Source: CAJBIL01 sp044359525 (GTDB lineage: Bacteria > Pseudomonadota > Gammaproteobacteria > Burkholderiales > Rhodocyclaceae). From it: a stretch of DNA of 17,393 nucleotides. The translations under genes were made by a program, and so were the position numbers. The DNA is taken from the NCBI GenBank assembly GCA_044359525.1, contig JBIKLY010000073.1, positions 1-17,393 on the forward strand. Reading direction: 5' to 3'. The notes beneath the pieces are model-generated. The model searched no databases, was not told the origin of the DNA, and saw only the letters and a program-made list of their open reading frames with translations. This document shows positions 7,431 to 14,697 of the stretch, one piece after another. Within the stretch, counting starts at the first letter, position 1, and each line of letters begins with the position of its first letter.

Positions 7431-7584
7431 AGGGCAATCGCATTTAAACCCACCGCAGAGGCGCAGAGGACGCAGAGATGACGCAGAGAAAGCAAATTCT
7501 TTGCCCATACTTTGCTCTTCTCTGCGTTTCCTCTGTGCCCTCTGCGCCTCTGCGGTATGCCTTAAAATCAAATGCAATCGCCCT
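7431..7584. mobile_element. MITE-like long inverted repeat of the CGCAGAG family between hybC and hybD
   Basis: Two arms of about 45 bp (7452-7496 and 7511-7556) are nearly perfect reverse complements. The first 18 bases, ACCGCAGAGGCGCAGAGG, pair without mismatch, and each arm is built from repeated (C)GCAGAG units. Weaker complementarity runs outward to AGGGCAATCGCATTT (7431-7445) against AAATGCAATCGCCCT (7570-7584). The octamer GCAATCGC occurs as a direct repeat at 7434-7441 and 7574-7581, which could be a target-site duplication around a 132-bp element. There is no coding capacity of its own. It begins eight bases past the hybC stop and would form a large hairpin in the hyb mRNA. No other feature is seen in 7347-7591. 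Confidence 0.8.
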
Positions 7585-7591
7585 CGCTGGA

Positions 7592-9295
7592 TCAGACAGC
7601 CGTGACTTTGACCACTTCCTTGTGCTCTTCATCGACGATATGCACCGCGCAGGCGAGGCAGGGGTCGAATGAGTGCACCGTGCGCAGCACTTCGAGTGGC
7701 TGATCCGGAATCGCGATCGGCGTACCGACGAGACAGGCCTCATACGCACCCGGCTCGTCCTTCTCGTTACGTGGCGCAGCATTCCAGGTGGTCGGCACGA
7801 CGCACTGATAGTTTTTGATCTTGCCGTTGTCGATCACCACCCAGTGCGAAAGGAGACCACGCGGTGCTTCGTGGATGCCGACGCCGCTGATCTCGCCCTT
7901 CGGGAACACCGGCTTGTTGAAAGTTTTCAGATCGCCCTTGGCCATGTTGGCGAGCAGCAGGTCCCACTGTGTCGCCAACTCATCAACCTGCACCGCACAC
8001 GCCACAGCACGTGCAGCGTGACGGCCGATGGTCGAATGCAAGGCGCCGATACCCACCTTGGTCTTGGCCACAGCCGACACCAGATCAAGCGCCTTGGTGG
8101 CGTAGTCGATGGTCGGTTTATGTCCGGCTGCAACCATGGCCAGTACGCGCGGCAGCGGGCCGACCTGCATCGGCTTGCCGTAGAAAGTCGGCGCCTTCAA
8201 CCACGAATACTTTCCTTCGTCCTGGAAGTCGGTGTATTGCGGCTTGGTCTCGCCCTTGTAAGGGTGCAGCGGGCCTTTGCCGCCTTCGTACCACGAGTGC
8301 TTGACCGATTCGGCAACGCCGTCGGTGAAGTACTTGTCGTCGTGCGACTTGATTTCCTTGAAGGTTGCCAGATCGCCGTTGGCAATATGGCCGCCAGGCA
8401 GCGCAAAAACCGTACCCTTACCGTCGAGCGGAATATCCGGGATCGCGATGTAATCAGTAATGCCGCGGCCGATGGCCGTCCAGTCCGGGTAGAAACCACC
8501 AACGACGGCGACGTCGACCAGATAGACGTTCTTCACGAAGTCGTTGAGTTTGTCGATCCACTCCTTGACGGCGAGCAGACGCTCGACTGTCAACACCGAT
8601 TGCGAATCGGTGGCCAGTGCGTTGGCCACGCCACCGACGGCGACGTTCTGGATGTGCGGCGACTTCGAACCGAGTACGGCCACGATCTTGTTGGCATAAC
8701 GCTGGACTTCAAGCGCCTGCAGGTAATGCGAGGTGGCGATCAGATTAACTTCCGGCGGCAGCTTCATCGCCGGGTGGCCCCAGTAGCCGTTGGTGAAAAT
8801 GCCGAGCTGACCGGTGCCGACAAAACCGGACAAGCGATCCTTGACCTTGGTGAACTCGGCCTTGCTGTTGCCCGACCAGTTGGAGAGGCTTTCGGCGAGG
8901 CTTGCCGCTTTGCCCGGATCGGCCTTCAGCGCGCTGGTGACATCAACCCAATCGAGCGCCGAGAGGTGGTAGAAATGCACGATGTGATCATGAATGGCGT
9001 GCGCCAGAATGATCAGGTTGCGGATGTACTGGGCATTGACCGGTATCTCCATCTTCAGTGCGTTTTCAACGGCACGCACCGAGGCAATCGCATGCACCGT
9101 CGTACAGACGCCACAGATACGCTGGGTGATGGCCCAGGCATCGCGTGGATCGCGGCCGATGAGAATGTTTTCAACGCCACGCCACATCTGGCCCGATGCC
9201 CAGGCTTTGGTGACCTTGCCGCCGTCTACTTCGACGTCGACACGCAGATGGCCTTCGATTCGGGTGACTGGATCAATCGTTACTCTTTTGGACAT
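7592..9295 (-). CDS. hybC: [NiFe]-hydrogenase large subunit HybC (group 1c uptake hydrogenase)
   Basis: The 567-residue catalytic subunit carries the Ni-Fe(CN)2CO site for H2 oxidation. The N-terminal ligand motif RICGVCTTVH holds C61 and C64; the C-terminal DPCLACAVH holds C546 and C549 and ends at H552. A 15-residue tail (IVDEEHKEVVKVTAV) follows and would be removed after H552 by HybD. Length and cleavage point equal those I recall for E. coli HybC. There is no signal peptide; the protein would be carried through the Tat system attached to HybO. It starts 22 bases after hybB with AGGAG ahead of the ATG. Together with HybO, HybA and HybB it forms a periplasm-facing, quinone-reducing complex. 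Confidence 0.98.
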   Translation of the reverse strand: MSKRVTIDPVTRIEGHLRVDVEVDGGKVTKAWASGQMWRGVENILIGRDPRDAWAITQRICGVCTTVHAIASVRAVENALKMEIPVNAQYIRNLIILAHAIHDHIVHFYHLSALDWVDVTSALKADPGKAASLAESLSNWSGNSKAEFTKVKDRLSGFVGTGQLGIFTNGYWGHPAMKLPPEVNLIATSHYLQALEVQRYANKIVAVLGSKSPHIQNVAVGGVANALATDSQSVLTVERLLAVKEWIDKLNDFVKNVYLVDVAVVGGFYPDWTAIGRGITDYIAIPDIPLDGKGTVFALPGGHIANGDLATFKEIKSHDDKYFTDGVAESVKHSWYEGGKGPLHPYKGETKPQYTDFQDEGKYSWLKAPTFYGKPMQVGPLPRVLAMVAAGHKPTIDYATKALDLVSAVAKTKVGIGALHSTIGRHAARAVACAVQVDELATQWDLLLANMAKGDLKTFNKPVFPKGEISGVGIHEAPRGLLSHWVVIDNGKIKNYQCVVPTTWNAAPRNEKDEPGAYEACLVGTPIAIPDQPLEVLRTVHSFDPCLACAVHIVDEEHKEVVKVTAV

Positions 9296-9317
9296 TTTTT
9301 ATCTCCTGAAACCTGGG

Positions 9318-10484
9318 TTAGCTGCGTGCGCTGTAAGCATGCACCGTTTCGCGCGGCAGAACCGGGAAGCGGCGGGTGATGATGATATAGCCGATGACTT
9401 CAATGGCGAACATACCGATGGTGACGAGCATCTCCGGCACCGACGGGAAGTAGCTCCAGCCCGCTCCGGTGTCATAACCGATCAGGAAGCCATTCAGGCG
9501 CAGGAAGACGCCGCCAAGCATGATCGCCACGCCAGCCAGGAACAGCTTCGCCGGATTGTTGCGCGCTTGAGCGTTACCGACCAGCAGGAAGGGCGCAACA
9601 AAGCAGAGATTCTCGATCCAGAAGGACAGTGCGACGACCGTCGGCTTGAAAGCCTGACCGAGCGCACCACGTACCACGAGATCGCCGAAGCGAACGACGA
9701 GATAAACCGCCAGTACGCCGAGCATGATCCTGGCCATCGGATTGAGCAGATGCGTTTCGATCTGCCGGCGATAGCCCGAAGACGCGACACAGGACTCGAA
9801 GAGCACTACGCCGTAACCGATCGAAATGGCCGTCAGCAGGTAGAGCAGCGGCAGCATCTGCGTTTGCCACAGCGGATTGATCTGCGTGCCCATGACCACC
9901 AGCAGCGTACCGAGCGACGACTGGTGCATCATCGGCAGGACGGTGCCGAGGGCAATCAGGAAGAACAGCACCTTGTTGAGCTTGCGCTTGGCGTCCTTCA
10001 TGCCCCACTTCTCGAAGAAGACCGGCGAGAACTCCAGCCACATGACGACGATGTAAGCCGCGATACACACGGCAACTTCGAACATCACCGAATTGGGGTT
10101 GGCGTAGCCCGGCGCAAAAATGTGCCAGAAGTTCCAGTAACGGCCAAGGTCGAAGATCACCCCGACACCAGCCAGCGTGTAGCCGAACAGGCTGGCCAGC
10201 AAGGCCGGCCTGACCAGCGGGTGGTACTCGCCCTTGTTAAAAATATAGACCAGCATGGCGACCGAGAAACCGCCGCAGGCAAAGGCCGAGCCGATCACCA
10301 CATCGACGACGACCCAGATACCGAACGGATAGCCGTCGTTGATATTGGTCACCGCACCGAGGCCGAAGATGAAACGCGTGATCAGCACGGCGACCATCAC
10401 CGCGATCAGCACGCCGCTGACCATCGTCGCCGCGTTGAACAGGTTGCCACCGACCGGTGCGGGAGCGTGTTGGCTATGTGCCAT
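9318..10484 (-). CDS. hybB: HybB, NrfD/PsrC-like integral membrane subunit of hydrogenase 2
   Basis: A 388-residue polytopic membrane protein of the NrfD/PsrC family with about ten hydrophobic helices (the first near residues 18-40, the last near 355-375). It passes electrons between the HybA iron-sulfur protein and the quinone pool and has no haem ligands of its own kind. Recognisable family stretches are YPFGIWVVVDVVIGSAFACGG, LGRYWNFWHIF and QSSLGTLLVV. The start lies two bases after the hybA stop, with GGAGGA inside the end of hybA, so the two are coupled. It sits between hybA and hybC exactly as in the E. coli hyb operon. In E. coli this type of complex can also run backwards using proton motive force; that is inferred, not shown, here. 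Confidence 0.96.
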   Translation of the reverse strand: MAHSQHAPAPVGGNLFNAATMVSGVLIAVMVAVLITRFIFGLGAVTNINDGYPFGIWVVVDVVIGSAFACGGFSVAMLVYIFNKGEYHPLVRPALLASLFGYTLAGVGVIFDLGRYWNFWHIFAPGYANPNSVMFEVAVCIAAYIVVMWLEFSPVFFEKWGMKDAKRKLNKVLFFLIALGTVLPMMHQSSLGTLLVVMGTQINPLWQTQMLPLLYLLTAISIGYGVVLFESCVASSGYRRQIETHLLNPMARIMLGVLAVYLVVRFGDLVVRGALGQAFKPTVVALSFWIENLCFVAPFLLVGNAQARNNPAKLFLAGVAIMLGGVFLRLNGFLIGYDTGAGWSYFPSVPEMLVTIGMFAIEVIGYIIITRRFPVLPRETVHAYSARS

Positions 10485-10486
10485 GA

Positions 10487-11497
10487 TTATTTTCCTCCCT
10501 TGTGCGAGTCATCTTCGCCATCGTCATCGTGATTGACGTTGCGTTTGGCGATAAAGGTCATTGCACCGAGTACGGCAAACGGCATGATCAGGCCACCGTA
10601 GAGCGCATGCTGGATGTTTTCCGAATGCGCCGCAGCGGCCTCGGGGGGCAGATTCGGCATGCCGACCTTTTCAAACTCGACCGCCGACAACTTCAGCACC
10701 TGCGTACCGCCGTATTCGGTTTCGCCATACACGTGCTGCTTGTAGGTGCCAACGTAGCCTTCGTAGGCCTGATCGACGCCGCCACTGATGTTGCCGCGCG
10801 GGTATGTGGTCACGCTGCCGGGTTTCAGCGCCAGGCGCCGCTTGGCTTCGGCCAACAGGTCGCTGGTCTTGCCGTAAAGCGTGGCGCCGGTCGGGCAGAC
10901 TTCGGCACAAGCCGAATACTTGTCATCCTTGTGGCGATGCCGGCAAAGTTCGCACTTGCCGATCTTGCCGGTCGGCGAGTCGTACTGGTATTTCGGGATA
11001 CCGAACGGACAGGCGGCAACGCAGTAGCGACAACCGATACAGGCATCCGGATTGTAAGCAACGATGCCGGTCTTCGGATCCTTGGTCATCGCCGATACCG
11101 GACAGGCCGAGACGCAGGACGGGTCGGCGCAGTGCATGCACGAGGTCTTCATGAAGGCATAGCCGTTGGTCTCGGCGTCCTTCGTTTCCATCGTGCCGTT
11201 GCGGTACATCTTGATCAGATTGAAGGTGTAGCCGCTGGTATCGAGCGGCGTATCCCACAGTTGGTCGACCGTCGAGAATTCCGCCGGGTTTTCGTTGACC
11301 TGTTTGCAGGCCGCGACACAGGCCTTGCAGCCGATACAAAGGGTGGCGTCATAGAGCAGACCGAGCGCGTCGGGCGGAGTTTTGTGCGTCTCACGCGCCT
11401 GAACCGTCGTCGTGACTGCGGTTGCAGCCACTGCAGCGCCACCGGCGGCGGCGCACCCCTTCAGGAATTTGCGACGTGAATTTTCGTCGACTTGCAT
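10487..11497 (-). CDS. hybA: HybA, periplasmic four-cluster ferredoxin subunit of hydrogenase 2
   Basis: A 336-residue electron-transfer protein. A canonical Tat signal peptide is present (NSRRKFLKG followed by an Ala-rich hydrophobic stretch ending near VQA). Four [4Fe-4S] motifs follow in order: CIGCKACVAAC, CMHCADPSCVSACP, CIGCRYCVAACP and CELC...CAEVCP. Near the C-terminus a hydrophobic helix (IQHALYGGLIMPFAVLGAMTF) anchors it, ending in a His/Asp-rich tail. The ATG at 11497 is chosen over the open extension to 11686 because AGGGG lies eight bases ahead and the signal peptide starts there. It is one base downstream of the hybO stop. It links the HybO clusters to HybB. Confidence 0.97.
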   Translation of the reverse strand: MQVDENSRRKFLKGCAAAGGAAVAATAVTTTVQARETHKTPPDALGLLYDATLCIGCKACVAACKQVNENPAEFSTVDQLWDTPLDTSGYTFNLIKMYRNGTMETKDAETNGYAFMKTSCMHCADPSCVSACPVSAMTKDPKTGIVAYNPDACIGCRYCVAACPFGIPKYQYDSPTGKIGKCELCRHRHKDDKYSACAEVCPTGATLYGKTSDLLAEAKRRLALKPGSVTTYPRGNISGGVDQAYEGYVGTYKQHVYGETEYGGTQVLKLSAVEFEKVGMPNLPPEAAAAHSENIQHALYGGLIMPFAVLGAMTFIAKRNVNHDDDGEDDSHKGGK

Positions 11498-11498
11498 G

Positions 11499-12680
11499 TC
11501 ACACCCCTGCTTTCTCGCCGGATTGTGCGCTGTCTTTCGCTTTTTCTGCTTCCTCAGCCTTGTGCGAGAGACCGAGATTCTTCGCCACCATGGCGCCGGC
11601 ACCTGCTGCCGCGCCCGCCACAGCGGCCAGCACAGCCGCCGCACCGATCGTTGCGCCGGTGCCTTTTTCCTCGACGATGCGCGCATATTGCAACGGCGGC
11701 TCGATGTTCTTCATCTTGGCCAGCATATGGATCGGCTTCTGGAAACCGACGCCCTCTTCGGTACAGCCGATACACGGGTGACCGCAACCAACCGGCCAGG
11801 TACCGCCGCCGGCGTCGCCGAACAGGATGGTCGGGCAGTTGGCATAGGTTTCCGGCCCCTTGCAGCCAAGCTTGTACAGGCAGTAGCCCTTGCGATGGCC
11901 TTCGTCGCCGAAATCCATGGCAAAACGGCCGGCATCGAAGTGCGCGCGACGCTCGCAGTTTTCATGCACGAGACGCGAGTAGGCAAACTTCGGACGGCCA
12001 AGATGATCAATCGCCGGCAAGGCACCGAAGGTCAGGAAATGCACGACGGTGGAAAGGAAGTTATACGGATTCGGCGGGCAACCGGGGATGGTGACAACCG
12101 TCTTGCCGAGCACCTTTGCCACACCGGAGGCGCCGGTCGGGTTCGGGTCGGTCGAAGGCATGCCGCCCCAGCTGGCGCAGGAGCCAATCGCGATCACCGC
12201 TGCGGCATCGGCCGCGCATTCCTTGAGCAGTTCGATCGCTGTCTTGCCGCCGATCTTGCAGTAGATGCCGCCGTCTTTCGTCGGAATCGCGCCTTCAACG
12301 ACGAGTAGGTATTTGCCCTTGTGTGCGGCCATTGCCGACTTGCGCGCCGCTTCGGCCTGATGGCCGGCAGCAGCAAACAGCGTCTCGTGATAGTCAAGCG
12401 AGATGACGTCGAGAATCAATTTTTCCAGCGTCGGATGCTCAGCCCGCAGTATCGACTCGGTACAGCCGGTACATTCCTGGAAATGCAGCCAGATTACGGA
12501 TGGGCGCTGCTTGGCTGCCACAGCCTTGGCCATTGCCGCCTCGGCACCTTGTGGCAAGCCGAGCGTCGCAGACATCGCAGCACAGAACTGCAGAAACTCC
12601 CGCTTCGACATGCTGAGCCGCTTGCACGCGGCCTCGATGCCGTTATCACTTTCCAGCTCGAGCAGACTGGTATTCGCCAT
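11499..12680 (-). CDS. hybO: [NiFe]-hydrogenase small subunit HybO with KR-type Tat signal
   Basis: The 393-residue small subunit holds three iron-sulfur clusters. Proximal ligands are C70 and C73 (ECTGC), C168 (GSCASWGG) and C201 (PGCPP). Distal ligands are H239, C242, C267 and C273, and the medial set is C282, C303 and C306. Residues 72 and 173 are Gly where oxygen-tolerant enzymes have extra Cys, so a standard oxygen-sensitive cluster is expected. The signal reads SMSKREFLQFCAAMSATLGL, i.e. Lys-Arg (26-27) instead of twin Arg. An Ala/Gly-rich transmembrane anchor (about 342-367) and a charged tail end the protein. The ATG at 12680 has AGAGGG about ten bases upstream. First gene of the operon. 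Confidence 0.97.
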   Translation of the reverse strand: MANTSLLELESDNGIEAACKRLSMSKREFLQFCAAMSATLGLPQGAEAAMAKAVAAKQRPSVIWLHFQECTGCTESILRAEHPTLEKLILDVISLDYHETLFAAAGHQAEAARKSAMAAHKGKYLLVVEGAIPTKDGGIYCKIGGKTAIELLKECAADAAAVIAIGSCASWGGMPSTDPNPTGASGVAKVLGKTVVTIPGCPPNPYNFLSTVVHFLTFGALPAIDHLGRPKFAYSRLVHENCERRAHFDAGRFAMDFGDEGHRKGYCLYKLGCKGPETYANCPTILFGDAGGGTWPVGCGHPCIGCTEEGVGFQKPIHMLAKMKNIEPPLQYARIVEEKGTGATIGAAAVLAAVAGAAAGAGAMVAKNLGLSHKAEEAEKAKDSAQSGEKAGV

Positions 12681-12771
12681 TTTTTGACCCTCTCTCCATT
12701 CGCCCGACGAGTGGTCGGGAGGTTGACACCGTCACGCCATGCAGCGCGCACCAAAAATTCCGTACTTACTT

Positions 12772-12787
12772 AACAAGAATCGTGCCA
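12772..12787 (-). promoter_or_regulatory. candidate sigma-54 (-24/-12) promoter of the hyb operon
   Basis: On the minus strand TGGCACG (12787-12781), four bases, then TTGTT (12776-12772) matches the RpoN consensus TGGCACG-N4-TTGCW except for T instead of C in the -12 GC. The GG-to-GT spacing is exactly ten. The start would fall near 12761, about 80 bases before the hybO ATG. The flanking upstream region (12790-12815) is AT-rich with an ATTAA-N5-TTAAT inverted repeat (12791-12805). Uptake hydrogenases of several proteobacteria use sigma-54 with an NtrC-type activator, which supports the call. The remainder of 12681-12900 shows no other clear signal. Confidence 0.5.
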
Positions 12788-12900
12788 TTGATTAAAATTG
12801 TTAATATACAAATGGTTAGCGAATATCACGGAGACTGTTTCAGGAAAGCTGATTTGCAACTGGATAGCGAAGTGGAAAGAACATTGCCAGTGAACGGAAA

Positions 12901-12926
12901 ACGGCGCAGGCATCAGCCTGCGCCGT
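12901..12926 (-). terminator. intrinsic terminator of the 106-aa gene
   Basis: ACGGCGCAGG (12901-12910) and CCTGCGCCGT (12917-12926) form a perfect 10-bp stem with a 6-base loop. On the minus strand it lies 20 bases after the stop at 12947 and is followed by TTTTCCGTT. An eight-base A/T tract on the other side means it might also work in the plus direction, but no plus gene ends here. It isolates the hyb promoter from the gene upstream. Confidence 0.75.
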
Positions 12927-12946
12927 CAAAAAAAACCAGCCCGGGG

Positions 12947-13267
12947 TCAGTAGCCGATGTTGAAGGCGGCGACGTCCACCCGAACCGTGTCACGCCCCAG
13001 CGCAAGCGCCGTGTAACGTGCGAACTGGGTGGCCCAAGTCTTGCGGTCGACAAAACGCTGCTCGCCACCATAGCGGGCAACGTTAAGTATCTTGTCGATG
13101 ATCAGCACCTTGCCCATCGGGTTGGTTGGCTCACACTCAAAATCGGTGAATTCCTTGTCAAACCAGCGACGCGCCTCTTCAGCGCTACCCCCTGCGAGTT
13201 CGGCATCGGAGAGCTTGTATTCATATTCTTTCTCCTTACCAAACGAAACTATGACGTGATAAAGCAT
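12947..13267 (-). CDS. unrecognised 106-aa protein upstream of the hyb operon
   Basis: I do not recognise this family. The ATG at 13265-13267 is preceded by a very strong ribosome site (GGGAGGAGG, seven or so bases away) and gives MLYHVIVSFGKEKEYEYKLSDAELAGG as N-terminus. The open frame upstream to 13333 overlaps the divergent azlC start and is unlikely to be translated. The 106 residues are soluble, without signal peptide, membrane helix or Cys pairs. They are rich in charged residues early (EKEYEYK, EEARRWFDKEF) and end in alternating beta-like segments (KVLIIDKILNVARYGG, RVDVAAFNIGY). A good intrinsic terminator follows. Adjacent hyb genes are on the same strand but separated by that terminator and their own promoter, so a hydrogenase link is only positional. 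Confidence 0.8.
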   Translation of the reverse strand: MLYHVIVSFGKEKEYEYKLSDAELAGGSAEEARRWFDKEFTDFECEPTNPMGKVLIIDKILNVARYGGEQRFVDRKTWATQFARYTALALGRDTVRVDVAAFNIGY

Positions 13268-13332
13268 CTGCCTCCTCCCACGGTTACCAAGGGTTACAAT
13301 TCCAGTGCCTATTCTATTCGTAAATCCCCCCA

Positions 13333-14031
13333 ATGCCGCAACTCCCGAGCGCTCGCGCTGAATTTTTTGCCGGCTGTCGTGCCTTTGCTCCGATGCTCAT
13401 GAGCATCGTTCCTTTCGGCATGGTTTGCGGTGCCGCAGCCGTTTCCGCCGGCTTGACGCCCTGGCAGGCGTTCACCATGAGCCTCGTGGTCTTCGCCGGG
13501 TCGGCGCAAATCGCGGCAACCCAGCTGTTCGCCAGTGGCGCCCCCCTGCTGGTCATCATCGCGACGGCGACGGTGGTTAATCTGCGTTTCATGATGTACA
13601 GCGCAGCGCTCGGCCCGCACTTCCGCCCCCTCAACCGGATCTGGAAAGCCTTTTTTGCCTACCTTATCACTGATCAGGCTTATGTCTTGAGCATCGTTCG
13701 GTACAAGGAAGAAAATGAGGGCCAATACCTGCACTGGTTCTATTTCGGCCTGGCCGGTTCAATCTGGTTTTGCTGGCAAGCAGCAGCGATTACCGGCATC
13801 CTGCTCGGCAGCCTGGTGCCACCCGGCTGGTCGCTGGATTTCATCGTTCCACTGACTTTCATCGCCATGGTCGTACCGCTGCTCTCCGACCGCGCCATGC
13901 GGATCGCCGCTGCAGTTGGCGGTCTCGCCTCAGTGCTGCTCATTCTCCCGTTCAAGCTCAATCTCATTGCGGCAGCGCTGATCGGCATTACTGCCGGCCT
14001 CGCCGCCGAAAAATGCCGGGCAAGCGAATGA
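13333..14031 (+). CDS. azlC: AzlC-family branched-chain amino acid exporter, large subunit
   Basis: A 232-residue inner-membrane protein of the AzlC (LIV-E) family. The characteristic N-terminal half FFAGCRAFAPMLMSIVPFGMVCGAAAVSAGL and AFTMSLVVFAGSAQIAATQLF, then the NLRFMMYSAAL motif, are present, followed by further hydrophobic helices (about six or seven in total). With AzlD it exports branched-chain amino acids or related compounds; substrate is inferred. The start at 13333 lies only 65 bases from the divergent start at 13267 and has no obvious Shine-Dalgarno. Its stop overlaps the azlD start (ATGA). Confidence 0.94.
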   Translation: MPQLPSARAEFFAGCRAFAPMLMSIVPFGMVCGAAAVSAGLTPWQAFTMSLVVFAGSAQIAATQLFASGAPLLVIIATATVVNLRFMMYSAALGPHFRPLNRIWKAFFAYLITDQAYVLSIVRYKEENEGQYLHWFYFGLAGSIWFCWQAAAITGILLGSLVPPGWSLDFIVPLTFIAMVVPLLSDRAMRIAAAVGGLASVLLILPFKLNLIAAALIGITAGLAAEKCRASE

Positions 14032-14378
14032 ACCCGAACAATTTGAGCGACTCCGGCGAGCTCATTATCTGGTCGATGATGATTGGTACCGGCCTGATCA
14101 CCTTCGCCATCCGTTTTGCCCCGATTGCCCTGCTCTCACGCCTGGAGCTGCCGGACTGGCTAAAACGTGCCCTGCGCTACGTCCCGCCGGCGGTAATGAC
14201 CGCGATCATCACGCCTACGTTGTTTTTTACCGGTGGCGCGCCTACCATTAGCCTCGATTACCCCCGCCTGAGCGCCGCAATATTTGCCGTACTGATTGCC
14301 TGGCGCACACGCAGCACGTTATGGACAGTCGTCTGGGGCATGCTGGTTTTGTGGGGGTTGCAGGCCCTGATGCGCTGA
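14028..14378 (+). CDS. azlD: AzlD-family branched-chain amino acid transport small subunit
   Basis: A 116-residue hydrophobic protein with about four transmembrane helices and the family signature GLITFAIRFAPIALLSRLELPDWLKRALRYVPPAVMTAIITP. The ATG at 14028 overlaps the azlC stop by four bases, the usual coupling for this pair. An in-frame ATG at 14013 would add five residues but lies inside azlC. It partners AzlC as the small subunit of the exporter. Confidence 0.93.
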   Translation: MNPNNLSDSGELIIWSMMIGTGLITFAIRFAPIALLSRLELPDWLKRALRYVPPAVMTAIITPTLFFTGGAPTISLDYPRLSAAIFAVLIAWRTRSTLWTVVWGMLVLWGLQALMR

Positions 14379-14404
14379 ACCGGCGCGAACTACAGAGACA
14401 CTCC

Positions 14405-14426
14405 GGAAACATCACGGAAACATCAC
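14405..14426 (+). repeat. 11-bp tandem duplication upstream of the DUF465 gene
   Basis: GGAAACATCAC is present twice back to back (14405-14415 and 14416-14426) in the short gap between azlD and the next gene. It is probably a replication-slippage duplication; a role in translation of the downstream gene is not evident. Confidence 0.75.
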
Positions 14427-14437
14427 GGACGCCCAAG

Positions 14438-14650
14438 ATGACGCTGACCGACGAAGAAATTGCCGAGACCCGCGTCAACCTGCACGAAATGCAGGTAGAG
14501 CATCGCGACCTCGATCTGGTGATCGATCATCTGACACTCAACCCGCCGCCCGATCAACTACTGATCCGGCGTTTGAAAAAACGCAAGCTCGTACTCAAGG
14601 ACCGGATCAGCCAACTCGAACGTATTCTGATCCCGGACATTCCTGCCTGA
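14438..14650 (+). CDS. DUF465 (YdcH-like) small coiled-coil protein
   Basis: A 70-residue protein with the DUF465 pattern: a charged helix EIAETRVNLHEMQVEHRDLDLVIDHL, a short turn with PPPDQ, then LLIRRLKKRKLVLKDRISQLERIL, giving a helical hairpin or coiled coil. The biochemical role of this family is not established. The ATG at 14438 is chosen because family members begin about here; a longer frame to 14321 overlaps azlD. It lies 59 bases after azlD and 47 bases before the hydrolase gene, on the same strand, so the four genes may be one transcript. Confidence 0.88.
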   Translation: MTLTDEEIAETRVNLHEMQVEHRDLDLVIDHLTLNPPPDQLLIRRLKKRKLVLKDRISQLERILIPDIPA

Positions 14651-14697
14651 TTCCCGGACGGGCCGACAACACTTGCCGAAATCTACAAAATCCAAAC

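Noticed and set aside
7347..7577. N-terminal extension of hybD through the inverted repeat
   Set aside because: The extension (with the AEAQRAQRKRRE-type sequence) is translation of the CGCAGAG repeat; the proper start with a ribosome site is at 7346.
7431..7584. CRISPR array or tandem repeat
   Set aside because: The GCAGAG units are short, irregularly spaced and arranged as one inverted repeat, with no spacers of constant length.
7673..10532. Two long plus-strand open frames (568 and 512 codons) opposite hybB and hybC
   Set aside because: They lie opposite certain hydrogenase genes, are rich in Arg/His/Asp as expected for reverse frames of GC-rich genes, and show no recognisable domain.
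12788..12800. FNR box upstream of hyb (TTGAT half-site)
   Set aside because: Only the left half TTGAT fits; the right half does not match ATCAA, so the site is not supported.
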